46,061 bases of DNA from Desulfitobacteriaceae bacterium (GTDB lineage Bacteria; Bacillota; Desulfitobacteriia; Desulfitobacteriales; Desulfitobacteriaceae), in assembly GCA_028704155.1 (NCBI GenBank), contig JAQVLN010000003.1:1-46061 (forward strand), given 5' to 3'. Shown piece by piece: positions 18,314 to 26,221 of the stretch. The position numbers and the translations under genes were made by a program. Position 1 is the first letter of the stretch. Each line of letters starts with the position of its first letter. The notes below the pieces were generated by a model. That model saw nothing but the letters and a program-made list of their open reading frames with translations. It made no database searches and was not told the origin of the DNA.

Positions 18314-19030
18314 TTATTCGCAGCCAAAATAACTGCATGCGGTTACCAAGCCTTTAAAGAGAGCCATGCTGTGTTCTGCTTCGGGCATACTTTCCGGGTG
18401 CCATTGAACACCCAGACAGAATTCAGCGCCAATTTTCTCAATCCCCTCAATTATTCCATCTCCGGCTAAGGCATTGACCCGAAAACCCTCAGGCACCTTT
18501 TCTACAGCCTGATGATGCAGACTGTTGACACCTATACTTTCCGCCGTTAAAACCTGTATCAACCTGGATTCCAATATTTCTACATCATGCCAGGGATATT
18601 GACGAGGAGCTGTTTGTTTATGCAGAAATGACCGGGGAAATTGCCTTTTAATATCCTGGAAGATTCTTCCCCCCGCAGCCACTGCCAAAATCTGAATTCC
18701 GCGGCAAATCCCCAAAATCGGGATGTTTTTCCGTAAAGCCAATCTTGTTAATCGCAGTTCGCTCAAATCTCGTGCCGGTAGACAGCCGCCGATACGCCGT
18801 TCCGGATTTTCTCCCATCACAAAAGGAGAAATATCACCACCTCCGCTTAATAACAAACCATCAATCAGATCCAGTGTTTCCAGGGCCGTACCCGGATCAT
18901 CAAGCGGCGGTATAAGTATGGGAAATCCTCCTGCTCTTTTAATACAATAAACATAGTTTTCCCGTGGAAAAGTATTTAATTCTTCCTGACAATGAGCCAC
19001 TGTTATTCCAATAACAGGCTTTTTCAACAC
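18314..19030 (-). CDS. Class I glutamine amidotransferase-like hydrolase (peptidase C26)
   Basis: This 238-aa enzyme belongs to the gamma-glutamyl-GABA hydrolase (PuuD-like) family. The nucleophile elbow ILGICRGIQIL and the catalytic VQWHPE triad segment near the C-terminus are both present, together with LLLSGGGDISP. It probably hydrolyses gamma-glutamyl amides; the exact substrate is not visible. The frame can be extended to an ATG at 19060, but the codons for ERRRW in that extension are themselves an AGAAGGAGGTGG ribosome binding site. I therefore place the start at GTG 19030, nine bases after it. Confidence 0.85.
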   Translation of the reverse strand: MLKKPVIGITVAHCQEELNTFPRENYVYCIKRAGGFPILIPPLDDPGTALETLDLIDGLLLSGGGDISPFVMGENPERRIGGCLPARDLSELRLTRLALRKNIPILGICRGIQILAVAAGGRIFQDIKRQFPRSFLHKQTAPRQYPWHDVEILESRLIQVLTAESIGVNSLHHQAVEKVPEGFRVNALAGDGIIEGIEKIGAEFCLGVQWHPESMPEAEHSMALFKGLVTACSYFGCE

Positions 19031-19163
19031 CCTTGGCCACCTCCTTCTCTCATAACTCAACTATGCACCTTTCAGTAATTTTAGTACGGGTTTATTCGTA
19101 AAAACCCGGCTTTCAACTTCTACGATACTTGGCCAATCCATAGCCTGCGTCGGCCTAAAACAG

Positions 19164-19196
19164 AAAAACAGCGTTAGCTTCATAAAGCAACGCTGT
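19164..19196 (-). terminator. Terminator of the mazEF pair
   Basis: The stem is ACAGCGTT with AACGCTGT, extended by GCTT/AAGC with one bulge. TTTTTCTG follows on the minus strand. Confidence 0.85.
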
Positions 19197-19214
19197 ACAA
19201 TTTTCGAAAATTCT

Positions 19215-19565
19215 TTATAAATCTGTCAAACCTAAACTAATTTCAATGGCTTGATCAACCCGGTTCATTATTTCTTCATCCAAAATGGCAACTTTTTCTT
19301 TCAATCTGCTTTTATCAATTGTGCGTATCTGTTCAGTGAGAATAACCGAGTCTCGGTCCAGGCCACTGCGTTTAGCACGAACTTCAACATGAGTAGGCAA
19401 TTTAGCTTTCGCAATTTGAGATGTAATAGCGACTATAATTGTTGTTGGACTAAATTGATTCCCAATATTATTTTGTATCACCAGGACAGGCCTTGTCCCG
19501 CCCTGTTCGGAGCCTATGACGGGGTTTAATTCCGCATAATAAATTTCCCCGCGCTTAATTATCAT
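19215..19565 (-). CDS. ndoA: MazF-type endoribonuclease toxin (NdoA/EndoA)
   Basis: This toxin cleaves single-stranded RNA at short specific sequences and is held inactive by the ribbon-helix-helix antitoxin encoded just upstream. From the ATG at 19565 it has 116 aa, the length I recall for Bacillus EndoA, starting [13 protein letters not shown]. Conserved parts are [16 protein letters not shown] near residues 18-33, an ITSQI segment, KLPTHVEV, and [14 protein letters not shown] near 72-85. An earlier GTG at 19574 is less likely. The ATG overlaps the antitoxin stop (ATGA) and has GGAG eight bases upstream inside the antitoxin gene, so translation is coupled. Confidence 0.95.
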   Translation of the reverse strand: MIIKRGEIYYAELNPVIGSEQGGTRPVLVIQNNIGNQFSPTTIIVAITSQIAKAKLPTHVEVRAKRSGLDRDSVILTEQIRTIDKSRLKEKVAILDEEIMNRVDQAIEISLGLTDL

Positions 19566-19840
19566 CTCCGCCACTCCACATTACTTTCTTCATAATATAA
19601 AAAAACCTCTTGTTCAACATTAAATAATTCCCTGCTTATAGCTAAATTCAACTGAGCCATTTCCAAGTAACCGTTGCGCATCTGCTCACGGATCCCCTTC
19701 TTCCGGCGCTCCTGGAGAATACTGATAATAGCTTCCCGGATAAATTCACTGCGGTTTCTATTTTCAATAGTTACTATACCATCTACTTCTGCAAGCAAAC
19801 TTTCAGGTAAACTGATAATAATCCGCTTACTCTCTGTCAC
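19562..19840 (-). CDS. ndoAI: Ribbon-helix-helix antitoxin (NdoAI-like)
   Basis: This 92-aa CopG/MetJ-type protein neutralises the MazF toxin and probably represses its own operon. The RHH fold is seen at residues 5-45: [17 protein letters not shown] (strand and helix 1), then [14 protein letters not shown] (helix 2). The C-terminal half is the toxin-binding tail. The start is GTG at 19840 with GGGGTG five bases upstream. In Bacillus the pair follows alr; here alr is 16 kb away and the pair has its own promoter. Confidence 0.93.
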   Translation of the reverse strand: MTESKRIIISLPESLLAEVDGIVTIENRNRSEFIREAIISILQERRKKGIREQMRNGYLEMAQLNLAISRELFNVEQEVFLYYEESNVEWRR

Positions 19841-19878
19841 ATCAGCACCCCCAAGTCATTTAGCTAAAGCTATACTTT

Positions 19879-19908
19879 ATTATAGACAAAACCGTTTAAA
19901 AGTGTCAA
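19879..19908 (-). promoter_or_regulatory. Sigma-A promoter of the mazEF pair
   Basis: On the minus strand a perfect TTGACA (19908-19903) and TATAAT (19884-19879) are 18 bases apart, about 40 bases upstream of the antitoxin start. Confidence 0.85.
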
Positions 19909-20066
19909 TTAAGGCAGTGGAACAGACAAGCAAAATAGTGTTGCAGATAAGCTATTCCGGACATGTAAATAATGGAAAGGCTCTTTATATAGCTACAACC
20001 CTTCCTTAAAATATATATATTATAGCACTTATTAAAATACTATTCATTAAATAATAAAAATATTTT

Positions 20067-20786
20067 CTAATTCTTGATCAGTTTTTTGAGCATAGCCTGG
20101 TGAGCTAATCTCTCAATATTATCGTCAAGCAACCCCAGTTGCTCTATATATCCTCGCCTTTTCAAAGCCAGTTGCAAAAGCAAATCAGCAAAATCAGGGT
20201 TTTTCGGTAAAAGAGGCCCATGCAAATAAGTGCCGAAGATATTTTTACACCTGACACCCTCTGTCTTATCCTGCCCGTTATTTCCATAACCGACAAGCAC
20301 CTTCCCCAGTGATTCCAGACCGGAACCAAGATAGGTTTTTCCGGAATGATTTTCAAACCCGACCAAAGTACCCAACGGGGTTTCCACAACAACATTACCG
20401 ATCATCCGTTTAGGACCGGCTATGGTCCATAAGTCTAAGATTCCCAGACCTGGAATCTTCTTTCCTTCTGCAGTCTGATAATATTGGCCCAATAATTGAT
20501 AGCCTTCACAGATTGTCAACATAACCAGACCATCCTCTATTGCTGCCTGCAAATCAGTTTTTCGCCGCATCAGGTCTTGGACAAGCAGGTTTTGTTCTCG
20601 GTTAGATCCTCCGCCTATAAAGAGGATATCTATATTATGAAAATCAAGCTTATCCCCCAGGGAGGCACGCTGGACTACAGTTTCTATCCCCCGCCAGCAA
20701 CTACGTGCCGATAAGGCCAGAATATTGCCCCGGTCTCCATATAAATCCAGTAGGTCAGGATATAAGTGACAAATATTCAGATTCAT
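20067..20786 (-). CDS. gatD: Lipid II isoglutaminyl synthase, glutaminase subunit GatD
   Basis: GatD releases ammonia from glutamine and passes it to MurT, which amidates the D-Glu of lipid II. The 239-aa protein has the CobB/CobQ-like GATase pattern: HLYPDLLDLYGDRGN at residues 7-21, IGGGSNREQ near 56, the nucleophile Cys in TICEGYQLLG near 91-100, and the catalytic His in GTYLHGPLLPKNP near 186. The usual CGG after the nucleophile is CEG here. The start overlaps the murT stop by four bases. Confidence 0.95.
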   Translation of the reverse strand: MNLNICHLYPDLLDLYGDRGNILALSARSCWRGIETVVQRASLGDKLDFHNIDILFIGGGSNREQNLLVQDLMRRKTDLQAAIEDGLVMLTICEGYQLLGQYYQTAEGKKIPGLGILDLWTIAGPKRMIGNVVVETPLGTLVGFENHSGKTYLGSGLESLGKVLVGYGNNGQDKTEGVRCKNIFGTYLHGPLLPKNPDFADLLLQLALKRRGYIEQLGLLDDNIERLAHQAMLKKLIKN

Positions 20787-22186
20787 TCCTCAGATGACAC
20801 CACCTTATTGCCAGAATGGGATATTTTTACGGATTCTGCCCGTGATTGCAAAAGCTTGCGCATAGGAAATAAGTTGGTATAGGTAGGCAAAACAAAAACG
20901 TTTTCATCAATTTTTCTGTTACCTAACAGAATCCCCACAGCATTCTCCAGAGAATGTTCTATAACTAATTTTTCCGAATTAATACCAGCATATTTTAACC
21001 GTAGAGCTATTTCCTCCGCTCTTAGCCCTGAACAAACCACCTGATAAACCATTCTTTCATTATTTCCCAAATATTCAAAGTCAACATCCCAGAGCCAGGA
21101 AATATCCCTTCCGTCTGCTGCTAAATCATTAATGGCAATCAGAAGCCTGACATTTTTACTGTAGGCGAGAATTGTTCGAATGACCTGATTAAATCCGGCA
21201 GGATTTTTAACCAGGATTAGAATTAAATCACCTTCCGGCAGATTAAAGCGTTCCATTCTCCCTGCTTGAGGAATAAACTCCCGCAAACCCACTTCAATAT
21301 CTTTCTGTGAAATATTTAATTGCCGGGCAACAGTGATGGCTGCCAGTGAATTATATAAATTATAATAACCTTGAAGTACTGTAAGATAGGTGTCTGAAGC
21401 AATCGAAAATTTCAGGCAATCAGGTTCCTGACTGACCCGATTAACCAAGACGTTGGGTTGAGGCCGTTTAAAGCTGCAATTATGACAATAATAAAAACCT
21501 AATTGACCATAATGAAAAAACTCATATTCCAGGGTTTGTCCGCAATTGGGACAAAATTTTGCTTCTCTTATCTCCCGGCTCTCTGTTTGGCTGTCCGGTG
21601 TGCGGTCTACCCCATAATATTGAACCCGGGAACGTTCAAAACCAAAATAGGCTACTAAGGGATCGTCAGCATTCAGTATCAAGAGAGTTTTTTCAGGTAA
21701 AGCATCCTTAACTAATCGTATCGTTGTATCCAGCTCACCATAACGGTCTAATTGATCACGAAAAAAATTTGTTACAACAGCAATATCCGGATTGGCTTCA
21801 GTACAAAATTTAGGTACTGTAGCTTCATCAACTTCGAGCAGTGCCAGTCTTACCCCGGATTTTCCCTTCCAGTTACAGCTTTGCAGGAGAGCCCCGGCAA
21901 TTCCGGTTACAAGATTAGCGCCGGCTTGATTAAAAGCAAACTTTTTTCCTGCTGTTTTCAAAATATTAGCCAGTAAATTTGCCGTAGTTGTCTTACCGTT
22001 CGTACCTGTAATCATGATAATCCCATCACTGAAGGATGGGATAAGATGTTTAATGATGTCCCTGTCCAGACGGTAAGCAAGAAATCCCGGTAGTGTCGTA
22101 CCGCTTTTACCCAATAATTTCAGTGTGAATGCCGCAATCTTACCCGTCCATAAAGCCAGCCAAAAATTCCATGTCCGCACGCCCAT
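20783..22186 (-). CDS. murT: Lipid II isoglutaminyl synthase, Mur-ligase subunit MurT
   Basis: MurT is the ATP-dependent amide ligase partner of GatD and acts on lipid II at the inner face of the membrane. The 467-aa protein has a Mur-ligase P-loop (ITGTNGKTTTANLL, about 59-72) and an inserted zinc ribbon with FCPNCG near 211 and YYCHNCS near 232. The C-terminal DUF1727 domain contains NDLAADGRDISWLWDVDFE near 354-372. The ATG has AAGGAG only two bases upstream, so the GTG two codons later (22180) is a possible true start. The window has no other amidation genes. Confidence 0.95.
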   Translation of the reverse strand: MGVRTWNFWLALWTGKIAAFTLKLLGKSGTTLPGFLAYRLDRDIIKHLIPSFSDGIIMITGTNGKTTTANLLANILKTAGKKFAFNQAGANLVTGIAGALLQSCNWKGKSGVRLALLEVDEATVPKFCTEANPDIAVVTNFFRDQLDRYGELDTTIRLVKDALPEKTLLILNADDPLVAYFGFERSRVQYYGVDRTPDSQTESREIREAKFCPNCGQTLEYEFFHYGQLGFYYCHNCSFKRPQPNVLVNRVSQEPDCLKFSIASDTYLTVLQGYYNLYNSLAAITVARQLNISQKDIEVGLREFIPQAGRMERFNLPEGDLILILVKNPAGFNQVIRTILAYSKNVRLLIAINDLAADGRDISWLWDVDFEYLGNNERMVYQVVCSGLRAEEIALRLKYAGINSEKLVIEHSLENAVGILLGNRKIDENVFVLPTYTNLFPMRKLLQSRAESVKISHSGNKVVSSEE

Positions 22187-22339
22187 AACTCCTTATATGA
22201 ATATTTAACCCCTGATTATATAACTGATTTATCATTTATCCTTATTCTTGTATTATCAACCATAATCACACTCAGGTAAACTATTTTTATTATTTTTTTC
22301 TTTTCAGGATAAATTCAAAAATTATTCAATAAAATTATA

Positions 22340-22378
22340 AAGTACCCTTATTGCCTCGGAAGAAGGCAAAGAGTACTT
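22340..22378 (-). terminator. Terminator of the small membrane protein gene
   Basis: AGTAC/GTACT and GCC/GGC arms form an imperfect stem. On the minus strand it is followed by TTTATAATTTT. Confidence 0.6.
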
Positions 22379-22391
22379 CTTTCTGCTCATG

Positions 22392-22643
22392 TTAAAATGT
22401 CTTATATCCGGCAATACTCTGAAATACCAAACTGTCTAGCAAGGGTCCTATAATATAGCTTAGAAACACTCTGAATCCTTCTGCTAAAATCAGGATTACT
22501 GCAAAGCGTAGAAGGAGGCGGCCCCAACGAGAAGTTGAGCGTCGCAAGATTCCATCATAATCCAACACTGAAGCAGCGCACCATCCCAGTACGAGGCAAA
22601 ATATGAAATAGCCGTAACTTAACCAATCAGCCAGATTTGACAT
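22392..22643 (-). CDS. Small membrane protein, DUF1146 (YwzB)-like
   Basis: This 83-aa protein has two predicted membrane helices: residues ~9-27 (SYGYFIFCLVLGWCAASVL) and ~44-66 (LLLRFAVILILAEGFRVFLSYI). A short basic loop (LRRSTSRWGR) connects them. The length and layout match the DUF1146 family of short two-helix proteins, whose role is unknown; in Bacillus relatives lie near ATP synthase and murAA genes, which are absent here. A GGGGGGCGG site precedes the ATG. The family assignment is by pattern only. Confidence 0.6.
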   Translation of the reverse strand: MSNLADWLSYGYFIFCLVLGWCAASVLDYDGILRRSTSRWGRLLLRFAVILILAEGFRVFLSYIIGPLLDSLVFQSIAGYKTF

Positions 22644-22747
22644 AGGCCGCCCCCCTCTACTGCTATTTTATGAATAGGGGAGGCGCTTTAGAACACAATT
22701 CACGGCTTTCAATTGTGGATGTAGTTGCCAAAACATATTTTACCCCC

Positions 22748-22797
22748 TTTTATCCAATCGTAAGACTCCTACTTGAAGTGGGAGTGGGGCCTCTGTA
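22748..22797 (+). repeat. Dispersed hairpin repeat, copy A
   Basis: This copy carries the shared block TATCCAATCGTAAGACTCC followed by a hairpin at 22765-22785 (ACTCCTACTT with AAGTGGGAGT) and TGGGGCC. The same block occurs at 23782 (plus) and at 30356 (minus). It resembles the structured end of an IS200/IS605-type element or a small non-autonomous derivative. No transposase is nearby. Confidence 0.6.
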
Positions 22798-22857
22798 CTC
22801 TCTCTATTACTTTTTACTTGTATTTTTCCCGTTATATTTATAGGATATTTATATCAT

Positions 22858-23667
22858 CTATTCTCCGGCAAATTCCCTTTCCATCTCGGCTGCCCGTTTG
22901 GCCGCCGAGATGGCTGCCGTCAGTACGATATCCTTTAAGTTAGCTTGTTCAAATTGTTGTATTGCTGCATAGGTTGTCCCGTTAGGTGAGGTTACATCCT
23001 CCCGCAAGCGATTTGGGCTTTTCCTGCTGCTGATAAGCAGCTGACTGGCTCCGACAAAAGTTTCCTGAGCCAATAGTCTTGCTTCCTCTGCCGTTAAGCC
23101 CAGTTCTGCCCCAGCCGCAGCCAGGCACTCAGTGAAAAGATAATAATAAGCCGGACCACTGCCGCTGACAGCTGTAACAGCATTAATCTTGTCCTCGGCA
23201 ACCCACAGAACCTTGCCAACTCTACAGAAAATATCCTCAGCCAATAACTTATCCTCGTCAGATGCCAAACTTCCAAGTACCATTCCTGTCATGGAAAGCA
23301 GCACTGCACAAGAGGTATTAGGCATCACCCTCACAACTGCAACTCCGGGTAAACCTTTTTCCAGCATTTTCAGTGGAATCCCAGCAGCTGCGCTGATCAC
23401 CAGTTTACCCTGCAAAAAAAATCCTGCCAGGGATTTCAACAGTGCTGCAATATCTTTTGGTTTCACAGCTAAGATAAGAACGTCAGACTCTTCAACAACC
23501 TGCGCTAATCCTCCGGTGAATACACCGTATTTTTCTTTAAGTACATTTAAACGTTCTTCCAATAAATCTGTAACTATAATCGAGGTCTTTTCCTTTCCCA
23601 AACTAAGCCCTTTTATAATTGCTTCCGCCAGATTGCCTGCACCAATAAACCCTACTTTTTTTAACAT
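22858..23667 (-). CDS. proC: Pyrroline-5-carboxylate reductase
   Basis: ProC catalyses the last step of proline synthesis, reducing pyrroline-5-carboxylate with NAD(P)H. From the ATG at 23667 the protein has 269 aa, the usual length, and starts MLKKVGFIGAGNLAEAI with the Rossmann glycine motif. Later motifs are VRVMPNTSCAV near 114, AVSGSGPAYYYLF near 160, and DVTSPNGTTYAAI near 220. The frame stays open upstream to 23808, but that part overlaps repeat copy B and is not family-like. GGAGG lies 11 bases before the chosen ATG. Confidence 0.95.
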   Translation of the reverse strand: MLKKVGFIGAGNLAEAIIKGLSLGKEKTSIIVTDLLEERLNVLKEKYGVFTGGLAQVVEESDVLILAVKPKDIAALLKSLAGFFLQGKLVISAAAGIPLKMLEKGLPGVAVVRVMPNTSCAVLLSMTGMVLGSLASDEDKLLAEDIFCRVGKVLWVAEDKINAVTAVSGSGPAYYYLFTECLAAAGAELGLTAEEARLLAQETFVGASQLLISSRKSPNRLREDVTSPNGTTYAAIQQFEQANLKDIVLTAAISAAKRAAEMEREFAGE

Positions 23668-23781
23668 TAACCCGGAATCCTCCTTACTTTTTTGCTTTAT
23701 TTTATTTTTTATATTAAATTCGATGGTGTTTTTCATGATTATGCCAAGTAAACACAGGTTTTGTTGCCTTTTTGTCGAATA

Positions 23782-23848
23782 GTTTATCCAATCGTAAGAC
23801 TCCCCCACCGAAGTCTCGATGTTCAGCTTAAGCTGAACGAGTTCACTT
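23782..23848 (+). repeat. Dispersed hairpin repeat, copy B
   Basis: This copy has the TTATCCAATCGTAAGACTCC block. It continues into an 18-bp perfect palindrome at 23821-23838 (GTTCAGCTTAAGCTGAAC) and ends GAGTTCACTT. Copy C shares this second half, whereas copy A has lost it. It lies directly upstream of the SEC-C gene. Confidence 0.65.
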
Positions 23849-23903
23849 TAACTTTATATAAATCAATTAACAAAATAACTAAAATTTATGCGAGGTGTAA
23901 AAT

Positions 23904-24728
23904 ATGACAGACAGAAACAGTCCGTGCCCATGTATGAGTGGATTAAAATATAAAAAGTGCTGTTTAAAAAGAGAATTTATTTTGAAACATATCCCCTGTC
24001 AAACATATATTGAGAGTTATGCACTTCAAAATCTGCTTGCATCTTCTCCTGAGTTTAAATCTTTCTATAATACTGAAAGGTCTAAAATAAGAAGAAATAT
24101 TATTTGGGCCCATGACCCGGAGCTTAATTCAAATGTGCGGGCAACTTATCTTTTTAAACCAAAAGAGCATTTGCTGGCTTTTAGTACCCTTCCCATACCT
24201 CCTGATGATGGCTTTGATACAGCCCATGAATTACAACATTTTATCTGTTCTGAAGAAGGATACCCTTCTGTCGGTATCTCGGATATCTTAATGCAAACAA
24301 GCACAAATTTAGCCTCAGCCCTCAGCAGCGCCCTGAATGATCCAATCGCCAATAAACGTCTGGTTCCTTTTGGCTTTGATCTCTGGGCACAGTATGATCA
24401 AGCCAGTACTAATGAGAAAAAATACTTCGAAAGTACAGATGAACCACAAGCACCAACTGAAAAACTTTATTCCACTGCTTTTTATATCTCCAAAACACTT
24501 AATTGGGATGTCAGCTGTTTGTTTTCACCCAGGAAAAAAAATGATTTTCTGGAATGGTATGATGCCAAATTCCCTAATTTTTCGAAAGAGGCCAAAGAGT
24601 CCCTTGCTTTAGTGAGAAAAATCGGCTATGAAACCCCGGAGGAAGCTACTGCTGTTTTTACAGAGTTGATTGCCAGATTTGAGTTGGATAAATCACTGAA
24701 AATCATCACTTATCCTTTTGATGAATAA
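23904..24728 (+). CDS. SEC-C motif protein with an HExxH-like motif
   Basis: The N-terminus is a SEC-C zinc motif, SPCPCMSGLKYKKCC at residues 6-20, the module that SecA and many unrelated proteins carry. The remaining ~250 residues match no family I recognise. They contain TAHELQHFICSEEGYP near 106-121; HELQH fits the HExxH zinc-protease motif, with further Glu residues close behind. A metalloprotease role is thus possible but unproven, because the third ligand is not obvious. The protein has no signal peptide. The ATG has GAGGTG upstream. The gene stands alone between repeat copy B and a terminator, which suggests an acquired unit. Confidence 0.7.
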   Translation: MTDRNSPCPCMSGLKYKKCCLKREFILKHIPCQTYIESYALQNLLASSPEFKSFYNTERSKIRRNIIWAHDPELNSNVRATYLFKPKEHLLAFSTLPIPPDDGFDTAHELQHFICSEEGYPSVGISDILMQTSTNLASALSSALNDPIANKRLVPFGFDLWAQYDQASTNEKKYFESTDEPQAPTEKLYSTAFYISKTLNWDVSCLFSPRKKNDFLEWYDAKFPNFSKEAKESLALVRKIGYETPEEATAVFTELIARFELDKSLKIITYPFDE

Positions 24729-24741
24729 TTCAAAATAATAG

Positions 24742-24775
24742 ACCCCTGCATAAATATGTAATATGCAGGGGTTGC
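24742..24775 (+). terminator. Terminator of the SEC-C gene
   Basis: ACCCCTGCAT pairs perfectly with ATGCAGGGGT across an 11-nt AT-rich loop. The downstream T-run is weak. Confidence 0.7.
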
Positions 24776-24805
24776 ACACAAAACTTAGTGATGATTATTC
24801 GGCAA

Positions 24806-25039
24806 TTATTCCTTTTCAGCAGGTTCCTCATCCTCTAATTTCGTATGATCAAACACCCAGGACCCTCCCCAGAGATCTGATATAGCTACTTCGTGTTTTG
24901 GACATATGTGAAAAGTCTTTGAACCTATTGTTTTATTCACCTTCAGCTCAAACCAATTAACGGGCAACCCACCATCATCGTTGAGGCCTTTATTTCCACA
25001 ATACTCATAATCACAAATATAGATTTCCCTTTTTGCCAC
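24806..25039 (-). CDS. Small putative zinc-binding protein
   Basis: I do not recognise this 77-aa protein. Its N-terminal half contains YICDYEYCGNKG and its middle FHICPKH, so a C-x4-C plus C-x2-H site is plausible. The C-terminus is highly acidic (EDEEPAEKE). No signal peptide or membrane helix is present. The frame opens at 25063, but GGGGGGG lies five bases before the GTG at 25039, which I take as the start. It may share a transcript with the unknown gene upstream at 25117-25674. Confidence 0.55.
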   Translation of the reverse strand: MAKREIYICDYEYCGNKGLNDDGGLPVNWFELKVNKTIGSKTFHICPKHEVAISDLWGGSWVFDHTKLEDEEPAEKE

Positions 25040-25116
25040 CTTTACCCCCCCTTGGACCCGCAATCTTCTTTAAAACACTCTGTAATTATAACACAAGCAG
25101 GCCTGCTTCACTACCT

Positions 25117-25674
25117 TCAATCATAACCAACAACAGACCAAATGCCTGACTCGTCCTGACGGATCAACCGTTTCAGGTAAACCTGTTTAATCGGGCTGTC
25201 GGCAACCGCCACTACAGCCTCAATGCCATTGCTTGCTGCCAGTTTAAATGAAGTCATCGGCACCTTCGGTTCGCCAAAAATTCCCTCCGGCGATACTTTC
25301 AGGTTTACAAAAGTTAGAGATACCTGCAGAGAGTCAAGCTGCCAAGGACTGCTTCCCTGATCCACCTGCTGCTGATCAGCCCTGGCAGTGTCCATATCTA
25401 CAGCAACCTTTACCCGGGCTTTATTCGTCAAACCGGCATCCATATCCGGAAGAGTAAGATCAGTGGCAATCTGTTCAGCCAATTCTAACCGGCGTGACCC
25501 TTCAACCTTAATTTCCAGCCCATTTTGGTGCCAGCGCAAGTGTTGTCCCCCTACTTTTAATTGACCGCCGCCAGCAATGCCAAGCGCAAAATTAGCAGCC
25601 GGTTCAAATGGCCTCTCAGAGGATTTTTCTACAATTGTTGTATCTCCATAATCCAAAACGATACGGGCCTTCAT
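25117..25674 (-). CDS. Hypothetical protein (185 aa)
   Basis: I do not recognise this protein. It is soluble and looks mostly beta-stranded, with a central Gln/Asp-rich stretch near residues 97-109. The final part contains SFKLAASNGIEAVVAVADSP. No signal peptide is present. The ATG at 25674 follows a stop codon in frame and lacks a good ribosome binding site; a TTG two codons earlier is equally weak. Just upstream lies an ECF sigma-factor remnant on the same strand, so this may be the surviving partner of a former sigma operon, possibly itself decaying. Confidence 0.5.
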   Translation of the reverse strand: MKARIVLDYGDTTIVEKSSERPFEPAANFALGIAGGGQLKVGGQHLRWHQNGLEIKVEGSRRLELAEQIATDLTLPDMDAGLTNKARVKVAVDMDTARADQQQVDQGSSPWQLDSLQVSLTFVNLKVSPEGIFGEPKVPMTSFKLAASNGIEAVVAVADSPIKQVYLKRLIRQDESGIWSVVGYD

Positions 25675-25774
25675 AAGCAAAAATACGGACTGGCGCTTCT
25701 TTCGCTAACAACGGGTTATCTGACTCAGAGCGGCAGCTTCCTCCACAGTAGCTACCAATTGCCCAGGATTCTCT

Positions 25775-25927
25775 TCAGTCACCTTGGGTAATATCCTCCG
25801 CTTCCTCACGATTTTGTACTTTAAAATAGATAAACCTGTAAAGAGGTTCCCAGGTAGCTAAGCATATCTATTCTATAGCCTTACGATCACCTTTTTTAGC
25901 TTTTTTAAGTTCATCAATCGTAAACAC
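25775..25927 (-). pseudogene. ECF sigma factor remnant (region 2)
   Basis: From GTG 25927 the frame reads VFTIDELKKAKKGDRKAIE, a TAG stop at 25870-25868, then ICLATWEPLYRFIYFKVQNR and EEAEDITQGD before a TGA at 25777-25775. WEPLYRFIY..VQNREEAEDITQ is sigma-70 region 2 of an extracytoplasmic-function factor. A Gln codon changed to TAG breaks it, and region 4 is missing. A short other-frame stretch follows (to about 25709), suggesting an internal deletion. Confidence 0.75.
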
Positions 25928-26093
25928 TAATCCTTACACCTTCTTTCCCGGCCGGTACTTTCACTAATAATGACGATTGATTCAAGCAAAATGTTACATA
26001 GAAAATTCCCTTTATGTGAATAAATTCCTTTCCATTTTTTATTATTTTCTCAAGTAAATCGTTATTGTAACTTAAATATATGGATGTTCATGG

Positions 26094-26099
26094 TATAAT
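26094..26099 (+). promoter_or_regulatory. Extended -10 promoter of the wall amidase gene
   Basis: TGGTATAAT gives a TG-n-TATAAT extended -10 element. A good -35 box is absent, as is usual for this class. It implies a leader of about 115 nt before the ATG at 26222. Confidence 0.6.
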
Positions 26100-26112
26100 C
26101 GACATATAAAAG

Positions 26113-26207
26113 TTGAAGTTCCACTTGCTTTATAGCGGACCTTTTGATGAAACTCACTTTTACAGACGAGAGTTATTTCGGCATTATTTCTTAAGTGTGA
26201 AACTTCA
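26113..26207 (+). ncRNA. Structured 5' leader (candidate cis-regulatory RNA)
   Basis: TGAAGTTCCACTT at 26114-26126 is complementary to AAGTGTGAAACTTCA at 26193-26207 (7 bp plus 5 bp, with bulges). It encloses a second hairpin, AACTC 26151-26155 with GAGTT 26169-26173. I see no match to the c-di-GMP or other riboswitch consensus sequences that I know. It may be a new leader element or chance pairing. Confidence 0.3.
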
Positions 26208-26221
26208 CTAAACAACACATA

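Noticed and set aside
22858-23808. ProC with a 47-residue N-terminal extension
   Set aside because: The extension overlaps repeat copy B and is not family-like; the ATG at 23667 has a GGAGG site and gives the normal 269-aa length.
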